Shown here: positions 9,142-20,814 of the stretch, one piece after another
Layout: every line of letters starts with the position of its first letter
Position numbering within the stretch: position 1 is the first letter of the stretch
Assembly (NCBI GenBank): GCA_033398695.1
Contig: CM065802.1
Span: 210,075,096 to 210,139,095, forward strand
Direction: 5' to 3'
Length of the DNA stretch: 64,000 bases
Origin: Orobanche coerulescens
Taxonomy: Eukaryota; Streptophyta; Magnoliopsida; Lamiales; Orobanchaceae
The notes under the pieces: model-generated
The model's database searches: none
What the model was told of the DNA's origin: nothing
What the model saw: the letters and a program-made list of their open reading frames with translations, nothing else
Position numbers and translations under genes: made by a program

Positions 9142-11507
9142 ATGACGTCTCCTTCTCGTTCCCCTCACACTCCTCCCGCTCGTTCTCCTCATTCCTCCCA
9201 GTCTCCCGATGCTCATACACGTAGTACTTCTACATCGAGAAATACCACGCGATGTAGAAGTATGTCGAAACGCCGTGTTGACGGAAAAAAATTACCTCTT
9301 CACATTGATCCAGTACGGGGAAAGATCAAATACGAACACAAATTGAAGTTTAAGTACGTACTTGGGAAAACTTGCCAAAGATCATGTCTCGATACTGTAC
9401 AAGAGTTGGAAGCAAGTACCTGACAAGCCGAATAAAGAAATGTTGTGGCAGGATATATTGGTACACGACTCTCTTTTTGCAACCATGCTTCAAATTGAAT
9501 TAGTTAGCAGCATTCGTTTTATTAGTAGTTTTTTACATCAGACTTTGTTTTTATGTGTGTGGCACCATTATTAGTTGTTTTTATTAGTTAACTCATTGTA
9601 GTTTTTTTACATCAGACATTCGTTTTATTAGTAGTTGTTTTACATCAGCATTGTTTTTTACGTCAAACATTGTTTTTATGCAACCATGTTTTTATGTTGT
9701 GTGTGTGGCTAACTCTAGTTTTAATTGTCAATGTGTAGGCCAATTTTGATGTTAGCCAGATTAGCAATCTTGGTCATTTTCAAAAGACGTGTTTACAGTC
9801 CATTGGCGTAAAACGGAGGCAGTTTAAGTCTGATTTGACCGGTGAGTACATATATGGTCCAAGCAAAGAAAAATCTCCTTGTGACAAGTATGGTATCTCC
9901 GAAGAGGACTGGAGAGATTTCAAAAGGATTCGTGAGGACTCCGCTTGGGAGGTAAAACCGAATACAATGTTTTAAGTTTTTTTTTTTAAAGTTCAATGCT
10001 GAAAATAATGAACGCATAATCAAATAAAATAATTTCTAATTAATAACATAAAATCTAAAATAAAAAAATGTTTTAAGTTTTTTTTTAAAGTTCAATGCTG
10101 AAAATAATGAACGCACAAACAAATAAAATAATTTCTAATTAATAACATAAAATCAAATAAAAAAATGTTTTAATTTTTTTAAGTTCAATGCTGAAAATAA
10201 TGAACGCACAATCAAATAAAAAAATTTCTAATTAATAACATAAAATCTGAATAATTTTACAAGAATCAAATAAAACAATTTCTAATTAAGAACCTATTTC
10301 TAATTAAGAACATAAAATATGAAAAAAATGTTTTGAATTTGAAAATATTTATAAAATTGTTTATGGATTATTTGATACTTGTATCAGGAAGAAAGAAGTA
10401 AGAAACAAGAATTAGCCAAAATGAACATTCCGCATTATATGGCTCGAGGAGGGTACGACTTGGTGGATATACGGGAGATGGAGAGGAAGATGAAGGAGCG
10501 TCGAGAAATATCCAAATCTGAAGAAGATATTGTTATTGATCCTCCGTCTCTACCTACGCGTCATCAAAGGTGGAAGCTTGGTCATACAAAAAGACGGGAG
10601 GGTACGTCATCCGATGCTGCACGGGAGATTGTCGAGAGGATTGTAAGTTCTTTTTTAAGAATTATTTTTTTCTTGTAAGAAAAAGAAAAAGCTCCACTTT
10701 TTTGTTGCTAAGTGTTAGCAAACATTAAAAATTTGAGGTAAATTATTTGCTTTATTAAATGTAAATAACCACTTTTCTACCCAATTATTTTTATCTACAT
10801 TCTTGTATTGTTTTTTCTCCTGCATCAACTTGTATCAGTTGTTTGCAAATTTCAAAATTTTGTAATATGGTGCCAAATTAAATTTTTGTAGGATGATTTG
10901 GAGAAGCATTATACACAAGGTACCTTCATTCCTGAGGGACGACAGGATATATTGGCCGCCATTGGGAGACCCGAGCACCACGGGTCGTGTTCGTGGCATT
11001 GGTTTTGGTGTGGGTATTCGCGATTACTTTGGACGATCATGTGGATTGACGTCTTCCGTAAGTAAAGATGTGTTGGAGCGATTAAGGAAAGAGATCACCC
11101 TTGATGTCACAAAGACTTTGAGGAAAGAGTTCGGCCAGACAATGGGTGATAGTTCCCAGCGGCCTGCTGATATTCATACACCGGATGAGGTTACTCGTGT
11201 TAGCACGAAGAGGAGTTGTGCTGATGCTATTTCCGGCCCTTCCAGAGAGGCTGACTCGGAGACACTCATCGAGTTGGATTTTATGTGGACGAGCATCCTC
11301 CCCGTCTAGTTGCTATCGGTAGGGTTATTCGGGCGATTCGACCCTACATTGTGCTCCTTTACCACTCATTTGGTTAAGGTAGTGGTTGAGGAGGCCGTAG
11401 ATGCCGGCCAAGTCCTGTGGCGACTGATGAGGTGAGAGTCGTGGGGGAAGCTTTTGGTGGATTTATTGCATGGCCACGAGATTTTATTTTCTCCGATTTT
11501 TCAAAGG
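9142..11507 (+). pseudogene. CACTA (En/Spm) Tnp1-like gene, 5' exons
   Basis: Separate exon-like blocks carry the signature of the plant En/Spm-associated transposase family. Block 9142-9500 is basic and Ser/Pro-rich, then KKLPLHIDPVRGK, then, after a +1 frame change near 9362, DHVSILYKSWKQVP. Block 9738-9951 has KRRQFKSDLTGEY and GISEEDWRDFKRIRE. Block 10386-10641 starts with a basic stretch and the IPHYMARGGYD motif. Block 10891-11507 has YTQGTFIPEGRQDIL, GRVRGIGFGVGIRDYFG (again after a frame change) and, later, GGFIAWPRDFIF. AT-rich introns separate the blocks. The gene would encode a transposition accessory protein with a C-terminal Ulp1-like protease. At least two frame changes and stops make it a relic. 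Confidence 0.8.
9966..10300 (+). repeat. Roughly 95-bp tandem repeat in a CACTA intron
   Basis: The marker GTTCAATGCTGAAAATAATG recurs at 9991, 10090 and 10183, each followed by AT-rich sequence ending ATTAATAACATAAAAT. About three copies plus a partial one lie between the exon blocks at 9951 and 10386. Confidence 0.8.
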
Positions 11508-11739
11508 TAAAAATTTTCTTTTTCTTTTTAGTAACTACCAAACATTATTGCAAAATCAATCCAATATAAATTGATTATGATTTCTAATATGGAAAAGATT
11601 AAACGCAACCAAAATGCGTAGTAACATCCCAAAGGAATGGAAACATGTAGGAATAATAATAAATAAAAATAATAAGCCCTATTCTTTTTTTGTTTTATTG
11701 ACTTTATTGGAGTATATATTTAGATAGTATATATATAAA

Positions 11740-11998
11740 AATATTTTAACCCCTGACATGTATTGACATGTACAATGGGACTCTCTTTATTTTCGTGTGA
11801 TTAATCAGTTCTTTAAAAGATTTATCAGACTATGGAGTGAATGATTTGATGAATGAATATTCTTTATTCAATATAGAAGAAATTCGCACCAATTCTTCTC
11901 TTTTTAATATTCAAAAAATAGATATAGGCCCGGGTCATTATTAATGAGTTTATATAGTATTCAATAGATGCGTTTATCCTTCATCCTTTCTGAAGTTA
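11740..11998 (-). other. Nuclear plastid DNA insertion: trnL(UAA) intron fragment (NUPT)
   Basis: On the minus strand this reads as the plastid trnL group-I intron: GGATAAACGCATCTATTGAA, then AATCATTCACTCCATAGTCT, GATTAATC, and AAAGAGAGTCCCATTGTACA. Apart from scattered substitutions and small gaps, I recognise it from that widely sequenced intron. It lies inside an intron of the CACTA gene (11507-12069), so it entered after or with that gene. Identity is by recall of the sequence, not alignment. Confidence 0.75.
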
Positions 11999-12068
11999 CA
12001 ATGGAAAGAAAACAAAATAAATTATTTCAAATTTACTTGTATTTTACACCATACTATATGAAATAGGA

Positions 12069-12377
12069 TATTCAGCGACCAAAGAAACAGGCTCGTCAGA
12101 ATGACGGGTCGAGGACCAAAGATGACATCATGAGAGACTTACTTATGGCTGCGTCGAGTATGTACAATAGTCCGATATCAGTGCCGTGGGATACAGCTAT
12201 CTTTGGCTGTGGTGGTGATGATGTTCCATTGTACATCGCTCACACTGATATTTTAGAGATCGTTCAAGGAAAGGAGTGGCTTAGTTTATCAGTTTTACAG
12301 CTTGAGACTATGTGAGTAATTTCCTTTATGGAATCTTTCTACATTCGTAGTATGTGTGTGTACAGTGTGTGTGTGTA

Positions 12378-12414
<37 letters not shown>

Positions 12415-13121
12415 TATGTGCTGTGTGTGTGCAGTGTTTGTGTGTGCAGTGTGTGTGTGTATGTGCAGTGTGTGTGTGTGTTTTTATTGTGTGGCAGTGT
12501 GTGTGTGAAAAGTGTGTGTGTGTGTTTGTGTGCAGTGTGTGGAGTGTTTTTTTATATTAATATTTTGCTTAACAAATTAGGTATTTGTCTACTATGAATG
12601 TGGGCACGATGGACGAGATTTTGTATGGATATTTTGATCCTCAATCCATACAAAATATAGGACAGAGGGGAGAGGAGATCTCGAGATATATATCGACGCG
12701 TATGCTTGAGTCGAAGAAGCAAATATACATGGAAGCTTACCATCATAAGTAAGATAAAAGATTGTAAATTTCAAAATATTTTCTTTTTAACAAAACTATT
12801 TCCTTTTTTTTTACAACATACTGTAGTAATATGTTCTTTCTTTCAAATGCATTTATCTATGTAGGCATCATTGGCAAGTTCTGGTCATCAGGCCAAAGAA
12901 GAGGAACTATTATATGGTTTTGCTCACTACATAGTAGGCGACTCGCATTAAGGCCATACTCCAAAAGTAAGATTTTATTTATAATATATTTGCTTTAAAA
13001 TTTTATATCAACGACTCAATATATTATTGTTACTTTTAAGCAGTGCCGTGACCGTATTCAAGACCATGGATGGTATGCATACGAGTAAATCAAAGCAGGC
13101 GGTTAGTTGGATATATCCCAA
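12069..13121 (+). pseudogene. CACTA gene, middle exons including the 5' half of the Ulp1-like protease
   Basis: Blocks: 12069-12315 (QRPKKQARQND... then PLYIAHTDILEIVQG and LSLSVLQLETM, a conserved segment just before the protease), 12581-12749 (YLSTMNVGTMDEILYGYF... with YISTRMLESKKQIY), 12865-12935 (HHWQVLVIRPKKRNYYM, carrying the catalytic His of a C48/Ulp1 peptidase; the expected DSL after it is degraded and followed by a stop), and 13044-13121 (ending QAVSWIYPK before a GTAATA donor). The catalytic Cys exon is not here; it lies 35 kb away at 48166-48261. Function in the family: SUMO-protease-like domain fused to a transposase-associated protein. Confidence 0.8.
12351..12545. repeat. (GT)n microsatellite
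   Basis: An imperfect GT-rich tract of about 190 bp in the intron between the 12315 and 12581 exon edges. The reading frames across it are low-complexity Cys/Val repeats and not genes. Confidence 0.9.
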
Positions 13122-14135
13122 GGTAATACATTTAATTACATGAGTGTAAATATGTGTGTTTGTATGTATGAATATTTGAGTGTGTACGACAATATTGTTT
13201 TTGGAAACACGAATTATTTTGGGATAGACGTGGTTAACGTCGTAAGGATCTTCTCCCTTTGGGATAGATGTTAACTTTCGTCTTAAGGATCTTCTCCCAA
13301 CATATCGTGTATGAAGTGTCCGTTTGTTTGTGTTGGTTTTGCTTTAAAAAGTTGCAAGACAGTGGCTTAAAGGGGTGTTTGGTTGGACTGTCTGTTGGAT
13401 TTCTACTTGACCATTGTTGTTGTTGTTGTTTGTTTGACTCATTCATACTTGTCCTCAAAACAGCTAGTAAGTAAAGAAAACCATGGTTTACAAGCTTCAA
13501 GTCAAAATAGACTTGAAATGAGCATGACAGTTAACTGTCATGCATGTTGACTGTCCAAATCCTTCACACTTGTTCAAAATTTGTTAAAGAAGCTTAGATT
13601 AGCTCCCTTTTTACTTATCTCATCATTAGCTGTCTAAGAATCAAGATCAAATTGTGTTAGACCTCTTACGCTCGATAGCGAATACGAGACAGAGAAGGGC
13701 GGGATTCGTATCCGTATGTCTGTTCTTTCCGTGTAGTGGTCTAATACTCGAACATTTCTTAAGGTAGTATGAAAAGGAGGCTCCTAGCCTTTATCTTATT
13801 CTTCGTTCGTGTAAGGGCGTTTTCACTGAGGGAACTCCACTTACACTTTGTAGCTGGGCGGGCACGAGCTAGACTGACGGGAGGCCATTTACTATTTCTT
13901 ACTACATTAGTGGAGATAGACAAAGGTTCGACTTATCCCTTCTGATCTTTCATCGGGGCCGATATGTTGATGGCTGGGAGGGTAGGTCTTGAAGAGCCTT
14001 CTTGAAGACTGGCTATTCGACCTCGTTACAACTCTTTTTGCTTAATAGAAAGAAGTTCCTAGTTCAAACAAATTGAAATCTTAAAGCACAAGGGCTCGAC
14101 GGTTTGGTTTGCCTGCTAAATCAAAAGCTGCTGTG
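13122..14135. other. Left part of the split CACTA intron; unclassified insert
   Basis: After the splice donor at 13122 come AT-rich intron sequence, a perfect palindrome ATGACAGTTAACTGTCAT (13527-13544) and, from about 13640 to 14135, sequence of balanced composition with no repeats or ORFs. This last stretch looks unlike its neighbours and may be organellar (mitochondrial spacer-like), but I cannot match it to a known gene. No coding function is seen. Confidence 0.4.
13594..13627 (+). repeat. Left arm of a 34-bp inverted repeat flanking the nest
   Basis: The arm starts TTAGATTAGCTCCC and ends TCTCATCATT. Its exact reverse complement is at 47658-47691 on the other side of the nest. Both copies are in the CACTA intron flanks. 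Confidence 0.75.
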
Positions 14136-14140
14136 TGGGA
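14136..14140 (+). other. Target site duplication of element A, left copy (TGGGA)
   Basis: TGGGA directly precedes the LTR start at 14141. The same five bases follow the LTR end at 47347-47351, which defines one original insertion event of element A into the CACTA intron. Confidence 0.9.
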
Positions 14141-14943
14141 TGTAATACCCGTAATTTCGATTTCCGGTAATTTCTTTTTTTTCGGAGAAAGTCCGTTTTG
14201 ACGACTCGCTCATGACCGTTTCGTCATTTCGAGAATGATTAATTCTGCACTTTTTGTCATCCGAGTTCGTTTCGGTATCGTTTCTTGAGTTCCGAGCTTT
14301 TAGACGCTTTTCGCACTTAAGTTCGATTCTTGCGAATCTCGTCAAAGCTGTTGTTTGAGTTTCTCGTAAGTTCATTTAATGTTATTATTCTTGTTGCAAG
14401 CTTTGGTTTGGTGTTTCGATCGCGTATCGTGATTTTCGGACGTTTTGGGCTATTTTCGTAATTTCCCAAAGTTTTGGGTAATTACTTCCGTTGTCGGATT
14501 CCGAGCCTTCGGGTGGTCGGAATTGTGTGTTCTCTTAGCTCTTAGATTCGTCTTTGCGAGTACGTCGTAACCGTATCATCGATTCGTATTCAGGTTCGGG
14601 TTTCGGGGTCGTTCGGGCCGTCGGAGTTGGCCCCGGCCGACATGGCCGGGCAATCTGGGCCCAGGCCGGTACTGGCCGAGTCACGGCCGGTAGTGCTCGG
14701 CAGCTTCTGGCCGAGTCACGGCCGGTAGTGCTCGGCAGCTTCCGGCCGAGCAGGCCGTACCGTAGGGCCGCGGCACATGCCGGCAGGGCCGCGGCACACT
14801 CTGTGGCATTTTTCGGCCAAACCGACTGTACCGGGTGCCGCGGCACACGCCGGCTGAGCCGTGGCACACTTCCGACCACTGGGAGCCATTTTTGGGCCTG
14901 TGCCGCGGCACACTCCCGCTGGGCCGCGGCACACTGTGCAGCC

Positions 14944-14950
14944 TATTTAA
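14944..14950 (+). promoter_or_regulatory. TATA box of element A left LTR
   Basis: TATTTAA in the conserved context GCAGCC-TATTTAA-GGCCCAGCAG, after repeated CCGCGGCACA motifs. Confidence 0.65.
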
Positions 14951-15928
14951 GGCCCAGCAGTCGTTTTTTCGCCATTTTTTCTCCTGCTTCTGCTTCTCTT
15001 CCGCGGCTGGGGTTGTTCCTATCATGGAGAGATGTTGTTTGTCAACAAATCAATGAAGTTTTGGAGTTCATATCATCAATCATCCATCCTATAACATCCT
15101 TTGATCGAGCGAATCAGGTCAGATTTTCTAGAAATCTAATTTTGGGGATTTTGGGTATTTTGTTCGATTTCGTCCGTTTAATCCGTTTTAACTCAGAATA
15201 TTGATGGATTGATGATTGTTAAGCTATATTATATCTAATTCCTTGTTATTCCACGGTTGGATTGCCACGGATTTGTCGTTTTATTGAGTATTTTATCGAC
15301 GCCTTGAAGGTGTTCGATAAAATGTCACAAAGAGAATTCGAGCGTTCTACGATTATTCTTCCTCGTATGATCGATGATTTATTGATTATATGTTGTTAGG
15401 GTCGAATTCTTGTGAAGAAATCGAGTCGGAACCCTTCCGTTCGTTGTCTCCTTCGGGGTCCGAGCTTCCCGGTCGAACGGTGTTCTTCGGAACGTTTGGT
15501 AGCGGTTATTAAGGCAAGTATCTTATTATACGACTTGTATATTGTGACTAGTAATTACGTATGATATGTATGACGATTTTGCTTGCCTCCGTAAATATGT
15601 TCCGTTTGAGTTGGTTGTGTTTTCCGAAATTTGAAGGCTTTGTGATAATAGTGATATATTGGTATCCGTGTTAGGCGTCGTGCCATTTGTGCAGGATTGC
15701 GATGTACATATGAGATGGTTGTACACGTGGTTGTTCAATGTATTGTGTACCGAATGTGTGTTATGTTGGTTAAGAGTCGTTGTGATGATCATGATATTTG
15801 TGTTGTTTTGGTTTACATACTTGATTGAACATTTCAGTGTAATGTGGAATGGCTTGACATTTAATGATTATGAATTGTGTCGTGTCGATGTGTGTGTGTG
15901 TTCCGGTAGGGTCGCGAGGCCTGCGGAG

Positions 15929-16265
15929 TTCGGTACATGATGTGTACGAACAAAGTGTGTGATCCGGTAGGGTCCGACGAGGCCTGCGGAGTCGGTACAT
16001 GACGTGTACGGACAAGGTGTGTGATCCGGTAGGGTCAGCGAGGCCTGCGGAGTTCGGTACATGATGTGTACGAACGATGTTGTGGCCGGGTAGGGTCCGT
16101 TGAGGCCTCCGGAGTTCGGTACATGATGTGTACGAACAGTGTGTGTGGCCGGGTAGGGTCCATTGAGGCCTCCGGAGTTCGGTACATGATGTGTACGAAC
16201 AATGTGTGTGGTTCGGGTAAGGTCCGTCGAGGCCTCCGGAGTTCGGTACATGATGTGTACGAACA
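15929..16265 (+). repeat. Six ~62-bp tandem units with bulged hairpins (A left LTR)
   Basis: Each unit has GGTAGGGTCC...GAGGCCTCCGGA followed by stem GTTCGGTACA / TGTACGAAC around a TGATG loop. One unpaired G lies in the 5' arm. In the second unit (about 15991-16013) the 3' arm is TGTACGGAC; in sister copies the 5' arm changes to GTCCGGTACA, which restores pairing. Confidence 0.8.
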
Positions 16266-16812
16266 ATGATCGTGTAGCAGTGATTGTTCGGGTAACATTT
16301 TAAATATGGATCTCGGACTCATAATGATATATTATTTAGTATGCTTTGAAACGAGAATCGGGCTAAGGCCCTATTGTTTACGAAAAGGGTTTTGTAAATT
16401 GGGACTCGAGATCCAAAAGAATTTCGCTTTAAAAATCCCGAGATGATGTGTTCCTTTTCAAATATCTCTTACTTGAGTTCGAAATTCTAAAACTTCTCGG
16501 GAACATTTTGATAATTGATTTCCGTATTAAATTCGTAGTTGCTATTTGCTTGTTACATTTCGTATGGTTTGATACTTGCACTAGTAAAACAGTGGAGTTT
16601 TACTAACCCCCGAGTATTCGGGGGGTGGATGTCTGTTTTGCGTCCAGGTACATGCGAGTTCGGGAGCGATCACAGGATTGGCACAAGGGGATGACGAGCT
16701 GCGATACTAATCAAGAGTTGAGAGTTGGTAGAGTTTATTTGTATTGTTAGAGTTGATTCAGTCTTCCGTTGTATTGTATTTCGAACCCTGTGTGGGTAAT
16801 GTTGTTAGTCAG

Positions 16813-18014
16813 TGTTGTTGCCCAAAATATTTATCCGAAGATTAATACTGCTGGAAGACGGACAACAAACAACAATTGCGGGAGCACTTCCGAGAGTAGA
16901 TAAATAATACAAGATTTGCCGGGTTTGTTAGGCCCGGGCTTGAATGCTCTCGCGAGATGTTATTAATACAAATATTCGTGGATACAAGTATTAATGAGAG
17001 AAATCTAAATACAATGAGTGTAAAAGACTCATTGTCGGCTCTTGAGCGAGCTTGGTGTTCTTCGTCCCCGCCGATAATCTGCTGGATGAGATAGGCCGGG
17101 AGAAGTAAGACCGAATGATAGCTGTTGCCAAGAGTTGGAGATTAGCCAAGTGCTTGATGTATTCTTCTGTATTGCGTGTATAATGTCAGAACGCCAGAGA
17201 GTCTTTACAAATGCAGGGGGCCTTGTTTATATAGGGGCAGCCGGGTCCTGTCCTGTAGTGGCCGATCGCCTGCCGGCCATTATAATAATGTGTCGATCGC
17301 CTGCCGGCCAATATTATAATGGGGTGATCTCCTGGGCTGTCGGGCTAAAGTCCAAGGAAGATGCTGGCTGTCGGGCTAAAGTCCAAGGAAGAGGCTGGCA
17401 CAGCTGGGCGGTCCAATAAGGAGCCATCACGTGTCCGGAATCAGTCAACATGTGGCCCTACTGACAAGCTTTCGGCGGCTTGTCGGCTGGTGGAGAGATT
17501 CTGCCAGGCTGTGGTCAATGGCCCGAGATTCGCGGATCTTGTCTCGGCCCTTGCACGTGGTGCCAGTCTTGAGGCTCGGCCTTCACCGACTGGATGGCCA
17601 TCGGTGGTGATCGACATGAGGCGGTCGTCCCTGGATGGTCATCGGAGGTCGTCATTGGCCAGTTGTCGAGGGTCGGCATCGGTCGGTCACCAAGTGTAGG
17701 TCGGCAAGATGCCGAGAGAGGATCGCCCACTCGTCCGTCGCCAGGAGTCGGTCGCTGAATACCGAGAGGGGATCGTCCATTAGTAGATCGCCAGGGGTCG
17801 GTCGCCGAGTATCGAGAGGCGATCGTATCTGAGGTTGATCGCTCGATACCGGGACTTGTCCTGGGGCCTTCGGTTGGCCAGTCTAGCATGTCCGCTGGGT
17901 TAAGGCTCGGTCGCCTGGTCGCTGATCGGCAGATCCGCCTTGGTCGCTCGGCAGTGACTCGGTCGCCCGACCTCTTAGGCGATCGCCGGTCGGAAGGTGT
18001 TAATTCTTGACACA
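16813..18014 (-). mobile_element. 3' LTR of element B (gag-only gypsy-like, minus strand)
   Basis: On the plus strand it runs TGTTGTTGCCCAAAAT... to ...TTCTTGACACA, i.e. minus-strand LTR ends TGTGTCAAG...CAACAACA. The partner is at 43649-44821. A minus-strand TATA box (TATATAAA) lies at 17226-17233. Because the polypurine tract adjoins its right edge, this is the 3' LTR. Its left flank GTCAG does not match the right flank of the partner LTR. Confidence 0.85.
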
Positions 18015-18056
18015 CAAATTGCCCCCCAGCTTGCTCCTATGTTGAAGACATGGGGC
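18015..18056 (-). other. Element B polypurine tract and 3' end of its internal region
   Basis: On the minus strand, GGGGGGCAATTTG immediately precedes the 3' LTR start TGTGTCAAG. The B internal region is interrupted at 18057 by array T and resumes at 31928. GGGGC at 18052-18056 is the left target duplication of array T. Confidence 0.8.
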
Positions 18057-18759
18057 TGTAATATCCGCAATTTTCGATTTTTGGTAAATTTCTTTTTTTT
18101 CGGCCGGAGTCCATTTTGACGACTCTCTCATGACCGTTTCGTCATTCTGAGAATGATTAATTCTGCACTTTTTGTCATCCGAGTTCGTTTCGGTGTCGTT
18201 TTGTTGAGTTCCGTGCTTTTTAGCGTTTTTTCCGCACTTGAGTTCGATTCTTGCGAATCTCGTCCGAAACTGTTGTTTCGACTTTCTCGTAAGTTCATTT
18301 AATGTTAATATTCATGTTGCGAGCTTTGGCTTGGTGTTTCGATCACGTATCGTGATTTTCGGGCGTTTTGGGCCATTTTCGTAATTTCCCAAAGTTTGGG
18401 GTAATTACTTTCCGTTGTCGAATTTCGAGCCTTCGGGTGGTCGGAATCGTGTGTTCTCTTAGTGCTCGGATTCGTCTTTGCGAGTACTTCGTAACCGTAT
18501 CTTGATTCGTACTCAGTTCGGGTTTCGGGTCGTTCGGGCCGTCGGAGTTGGTCCCGGCCGAGTCATGGCCGGGCATGCTCGGGTCGAGCCACCGCCGAGT
18601 AACGTGCGGTAGTGATCGGCGATTACGTCGTAAGGCCGGTTACGTACGTAAGGCCCCGGCGTGAACGCACGTAACGCTCCGGCATTTCCAGCGATGCGTT
18701 CGGCCATGGCCGATTCGTCGTAAGCCATGGCGATTCGTCGTAACCGGCCGTGATCGGCC

Positions 18760-18766
18760 TATTTAA
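18760..18766 (+). promoter_or_regulatory. TATA box, array T LTR 1
   Basis: TATTTAA in the context ATCGGCC-TATTTAA-GGCCTGGTAG. Equivalent boxes are at 24329-24335 and 29878-29884. Confidence 0.65.
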
Positions 18767-19742
18767 GGCCTGGTAGCGTTTTTCTTCAGCCATTTCACTC
18801 GTTTTTCCTTCTCTTCCGCGGCTGGAGGTGTTGGAATCATGGAAGGATGTTGTTATACAATTAATCCATGAAGTTTTGAGTTTCATATCATCAATCACCC
18901 ATCCTATAACATCCTCCGATCTACCGAATCAGGTCAGATTTCCTAGAAATCTAGTTTTGGGGATTTTGGGTGTTTTGGTTGTTTTCGTCCGATTAATCCG
19001 ATTTAACTTAGGATTATGATGTATTGATGAACATTTAGATGTATTATATCATTTCCCTTGTTATTCCATGGTTGGATCGTATCGATTCGTTGTTTTGGTT
19101 GAGTATTTTATCGACGCCTTGAAGGTGTTCGATAAAATGTCATAGAGGGGTTTTCGGGCGTTCTACGATTATTCTTCCTCGTATGATCGATGATTTATTG
19201 ATTATATGTTGTTAGGGTCGAATTCTTGTGAAGAACTCGAGTCGGAACCCTTTCGTTCGTTGTCTTCTTCGGGTCCGAGCTTCCCGGTCGAACCGTGTTC
19301 TTCGGAGCGTTTGGTAGCGGTTATTAAGGCAAGTATCTTATTATACGACTCGTATCTTGTGAATAGTAATTACGTATGATATGTATAACGATTTTGCTTG
19401 CCTCCGTAAATATGTTCTGTTTGAGTTGGTTGTGTTTTCTGAAATTTGAAGGCTTTGTGATAATAGTGATATATTGGTATACGTGTTAGGCGTTGTGCCA
19501 TTTGTGCAGGATTGAGATGTACATATGAGATGGTTGTACACATGGTTGTTCAATGTATTGTGTACCGAATGTGTGTTATGTTGGTTAAGAGTCGTTGTGA
19601 TGATCGTGATGTTTGTGTTGTTTTGGTTTACATACTTGATTGTACATTTCGGTGTAATGTGGAATGGCTTGACATTTAATGATTATGAATTGTGTCGTGT
19701 CGATGTGTGTGTGTTCCGGTAGGGTCCGACGAGGCCTGCGGA

Positions 19743-20080
19743 GTTCGGTACATGATGTGTACGAACAAAGTGTGTGATCCAGGTAGGGTCCGCGAGGCCT
19801 CCGGAGTCCGGTACATGACGTGTACGGACAAGGTGTGTGATCCGGTAGGGTCGACGAGGCCTGCGGAGTTCGGTACATGATGTGTACGAACGATGTTGTG
19901 GCGGGTAGGGTCCGTTGAGGCCTCGGAGTTCGGTACATGATGTGTACGAGCGGTGTGTGGCCGGGTAGGGTCCGTTGAGGCCTCCGGAGTTCGGTACATG
20001 ATGTGTACGAACGGTATGTGTGGTCCGGGTAAGGTCCGTCGAGGCCTCCGGAGTTCGGTACATGATGTGTACGAACAATG
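19743..20080 (+). repeat. Six tandem hairpin units, array T LTR 1
   Basis: First unit 19743-19766 (GTTCGGTACA/TGTACGAAC); second unit 19806-19829 (GTCCGGTACA/TGTACGGAC). The double change keeps the base pair. Equivalent arrays are at about 25310-25650 and 30848-31185. Confidence 0.8.
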
Positions 20081-20814
20081 ATCGTGTAGCAGTGATTGTT
20101 CGGGTAACATTTTAAATATGGATCTCGGACTCATAATGATATATTATTTGGTGTGCTTTGAAATGAGAATCGGGCTAAGGCCCTAATGTTTTCGAAAAGG
20201 GTTTGTAAATTGGGACTCGAGGTCCAAAAGAATTTCGCTTTAAAAATCCCGAGATGATGTGTTCCTTTTCAAATATCTCTTATTTGAGTTCGAAATTCTA
20301 AAACTTCTCGGGAACATTTTGATAATTGATTTCCGTATTAAATTCGTAGTTACTATTTGCTTGTTACATTTCGTATGGTTTGATACTTGCACTAGTAAAA
20401 CAGTGGAGATTTACTAACCCCGAGTAATCGGGGTGGATGTCTATTTTGCGTCGGTACATGCAGATTCGGGGAGCGATCACGGGATTGGCACAAGAGGATG
20501 ACGAGCTACGATACTAATCATGAGTCAAGAGTTATTTTGATTTTTGTTGTGTTGTCAGAGTTGATTTCAGTCTTCCGCTGTATTGTATTTCAACCCCTGT
20601 GTGGGTAATGTTATTTAAGTCAGTTTTATCGATTGGTTGTGTGACCTCATCGGTCTGTGTATTCATGTGTAAGTGACCACATCGGTCTGTATCATTTTAT
20701 TGTTTGACCCTGGTCGGGCAAGCATTTGGTTGTTTACGGATGTTTAGCCTGGTAGATCCTTGTGGAAAGGGTCTACGGCGTGTAATATTCCCATATGGTT
20801 TTGGGGGTGTTACA

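Larger units (their letters stand above)
14141..16812 (+). mobile_element. Left LTR of element A, missing its last ~200 bp
   Basis: It starts TGTAATACCCGTAATTTCG. It has the GCCGCGGCACA motif array (about 14765-14935), a TATA box at 14944-14950 and six tandem hairpins at about 15929-16265. It is interrupted at 16812 by the LTR of element B. The missing end (primer-side boundary) survives in the right copy at 47146-47346. Its sequence is close to R1 and array T but forms a distinct subfamily. Confidence 0.85.
18057..20814 (+). mobile_element. Array T, LTR 1
   Basis: TGTAATATCCGC...GGGGGTGTTACA. The upstream motif array here is of the ACGTAA/TCGTAA type (about 18600-18745) rather than the GCCGCGGCACA type of R1 and A. 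The TATA box is at 18760-18766. Six hairpin units lie at about 19743-20080. Confidence 0.92.

Noticed and set aside
12328..12597. Cys/Val-rich 89-codon frame
   Set aside because: Translation of a GT microsatellite.
13527..13544. Perfect 18-bp palindrome ATGACAGTTAACTGTCAT as a possible operator
   Set aside because: Single occurrence in an intron with no associated gene; no support for a regulatory role.
14554..15204. 216-codon plus-strand frame across the A LTR promoter region (and the 157-codon frame at 3847-4320)
   Set aside because: It runs through GC-rich motif repeats and the TATA box, is not kept in the other subfamilies, and has no protein-like motif.
15868..16322. Long antisense reading frames (95-167 codons) with repeats such as SYTSCTELRRPRRTLP, also at 19585-20134, 25151-25707, 30783-31244 and 46105-46664
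   Set aside because: They are produced by the ~62-bp hairpin repeats inside LTRs, are open in two frames at once, and match no protein family.
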